Below, piece by piece: positions 50,534-51,280 of a stretch of DNA of 51,280 nucleotides. Made by a program: the position numbers and the translations under genes. Source of the stretch: Bradyrhizobium sp. C9 (GTDB taxonomy: Bacteria > Pseudomonadota > Alphaproteobacteria > Rhizobiales > Xanthobacteraceae); NCBI RefSeq assembly GCF_002532045.1, contig NZ_NWTG01000039.1, forward strand, positions 1 to 51,280, read 5' to 3'. A model generated the notes under the pieces. The model ran no database searches and was not told where the DNA came from. It saw only the letters and a list, made by a program, of their open reading frames with translations. How positions within the stretch are numbered: the first letter of the stretch is position 1; each line of letters begins with the position of its first letter.

Positions 50534-51124
50534 ATGATGGCAACCCAGGCCGAACGGCGCGAGAAGACCAGAGCCGCGATCGTCAAGGCGGCGCGGCGCA
50601 TTTTTGGCGAGCGCGGCTTTGCGGCGGCCACGATGGACGACATCGCCAGTGGTGCGCGCGTCGCCAAGGGCGCGGTCTATCATCACTTCGCGACCAAGGA
50701 GGCGGTGTTCGAGGCCGTATTCGAGCAGGTCTCGATGGACCTCGTCGCCGATCTCGATCGCATCTCGCGCGCCGAGAACGATCCGCTCGCGGCAATGGCG
50801 GCGGGAACGCAGGGCTATTTCGCGGCGTGTTCAAAGGGCCCGACCGGCCAGATCATCCTGCGCGATGGTCCGGCCGTGCTCGGCTGGGAACGCTGGCGCG
50901 AAATCGACGCCAAACATTTCGGCGGCAAGTTTCCACGCGCGCTGACGGCGGCGATGGATGCCGGTGTGATCGCCAAGCAGCCGGTCGGGCCCCTGGCGCG
51001 GCTGCTGCTCGGCGCGGTGACGGAAGCCGCAGTCGCGGTCTCCGCCGGCCCCGACATCGGCAAGACCGGCACCGATTACGCGCGCGCGTTTCGCTCGCTG
51101 CTCGATGCGCTCAGGGTGAAGTGA
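50534..51124 (+). CDS. TetR/AcrR-family transcriptional regulator
   Basis: A 196-residue TetR regulator. The helix-turn-helix is in residues about 10-56 (KTRAAIVKAARRIFGERGFA, MDDIASGARVAKGAVYHHF, then ATKEAVFEAVF). The C-terminal ligand domain (about 65-196) is not assigned to a subgroup. The start is ATG 50534, with GAGGT eight bases upstream; ATG 50537 is also possible. It probably represses itself and the divergent NTF2-like gene through the tandem palindromes. The inducer is unknown. Confidence 0.94.
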   Translation: MMATQAERREKTRAAIVKAARRIFGERGFAAATMDDIASGARVAKGAVYHHFATKEAVFEAVFEQVSMDLVADLDRISRAENDPLAAMAAGTQGYFAACSKGPTGQIILRDGPAVLGWERWREIDAKHFGGKFPRALTAAMDAGVIAKQPVGPLARLLLGAVTEAAVAVSAGPDIGKTGTDYARAFRSLLDALRVK

Positions 51125-51141
51125 ACGAACTCTCTCCCCAC

Positions 51142-51280
51142 GTCGTCCCGGCGCAGGCCGGGACCCATAACCACGACCGTCAATTGTGGCACAACGCTGG
51201 GGCCACAGCTCGCTTCAACAACGCGATCCTGTGGTTGATGGGGTGGACGGCCCCCTACGGCATCAGTGTGCCAGAATGAG
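51142..51280. repeat. Terminal copy of the family A repeat
   Basis: The 27-base arm lies at 51142-51168, 18 bases after the TetR stop. The outer 50 bases (51231-51280) are the exact reverse complement of 1-50. The middle (51169-51230) contains TTGTGGCACAACGCTGGGGC and is only loosely like the middle of the copy at the other end. No gene is visible. Confidence 0.85.

Noticed and set aside
1..51280. Inverted ends as terminal repeats of a transposon or linear replicon
   Set aside because: No transposase or replication gene; the same arm recurs inside the window in intergenic gaps, so a dispersed repeat explains the ends.

Overview
The window reads as chromosomal DNA of a Bradyrhizobium-like alphaproteobacterium (order Hyphomicrobiales, family Nitrobacteraceae). 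Support: high GC coding bias in every gene, a malonyl-CoA synthetase that I recognise as close to Rhodopseudomonas palustris MatB, the sdhCDAB order, several small rhizobial-type secreted proteins, and short palindromic intergenic repeats of the type common in this family. No tRNA, rRNA, insertion sequence, prophage or CRISPR array was seen. The two ends of the window are inverted copies of one dispersed repeat, and the outermost 50 bases are perfectly complementary. This is what an assembly contig ending at repeats would look like.

Layout. 0.1-1.2 kb: an exported metallo-beta-lactamase-fold hydrolase. 1.3-10.7 kb: a translation and protein-targeting block, ffh (with a long structured leader), rpsP and rimM, then trmD and rplS, then leuC. 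A LysR regulator, an Fsr-like transporter and an MDR oxidoreductase interrupt it between rimM and trmD. 10.8-13.3 kb: a run of small genes between leuC and leuD, including a Tyr/His-rich and a Gly/His/Trp-rich secreted protein, a small membrane protein, a secreted two-Cys protein and a minimal HExxH protease. 13.4-17.5 kb: leuD, a DXD glycosyltransferase, a DUF6455 protein paired with a monohaem cytochrome c, a CitE-like lyase and a beta-carbonic anhydrase. 17.5-24.1 kb: a UPF0114 membrane protein, asd, two orphan exported or membrane proteins, leuB, and EamA and YbfB-type transporters. 24.2-28.1 kb: a membrane-anchored sulfite-oxidase-fold molybdoenzyme with a cytochrome b partner, a fasciclin protein and an MFS transporter. 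28.3-32.6 kb: an SDR divergent from matB, then a TauE-like permease divergent from a LysR regulator. 32.8-36.3 kb: sdhCDAB. 36.3-41.3 kb: a Pat-type acyl-CoA-synthetase/GNAT fusion, then feoAB. 41.6-46.3 kb: a hybrid histidine kinase, a small membrane protein and an SbmA/BacA-like ABC exporter. 46.6-51.1 kb: a VOC protein, a proline-rich peptide, a large Pro/Ala-rich OmpA-family protein, and an NTF2-like protein divergent from a TetR regulator over a duplicated operator.

How the genes fit together. Three leucine genes (leuC, leuD, leuB) and asd are spread over 12 kb as separate units rather than one operon. Central metabolism is represented by succinate dehydrogenase, malonyl-CoA synthetase and a probable lysine acetyltransferase. 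Iron links several genes: feoAB has a palindrome in its promoter region, and leuC (an Fe-S enzyme) has a site resembling the Irr iron control element. The best sequence-supported regulatory signals are the tandem TetR operators at 50.46-50.49 kb, the ffh promoter with its structured leader, and the feo palindrome. The least explained stretch is the cluster of small secreted proteins between leuC and leuD. I found no clear undescribed multi-gene defence or mobile system.
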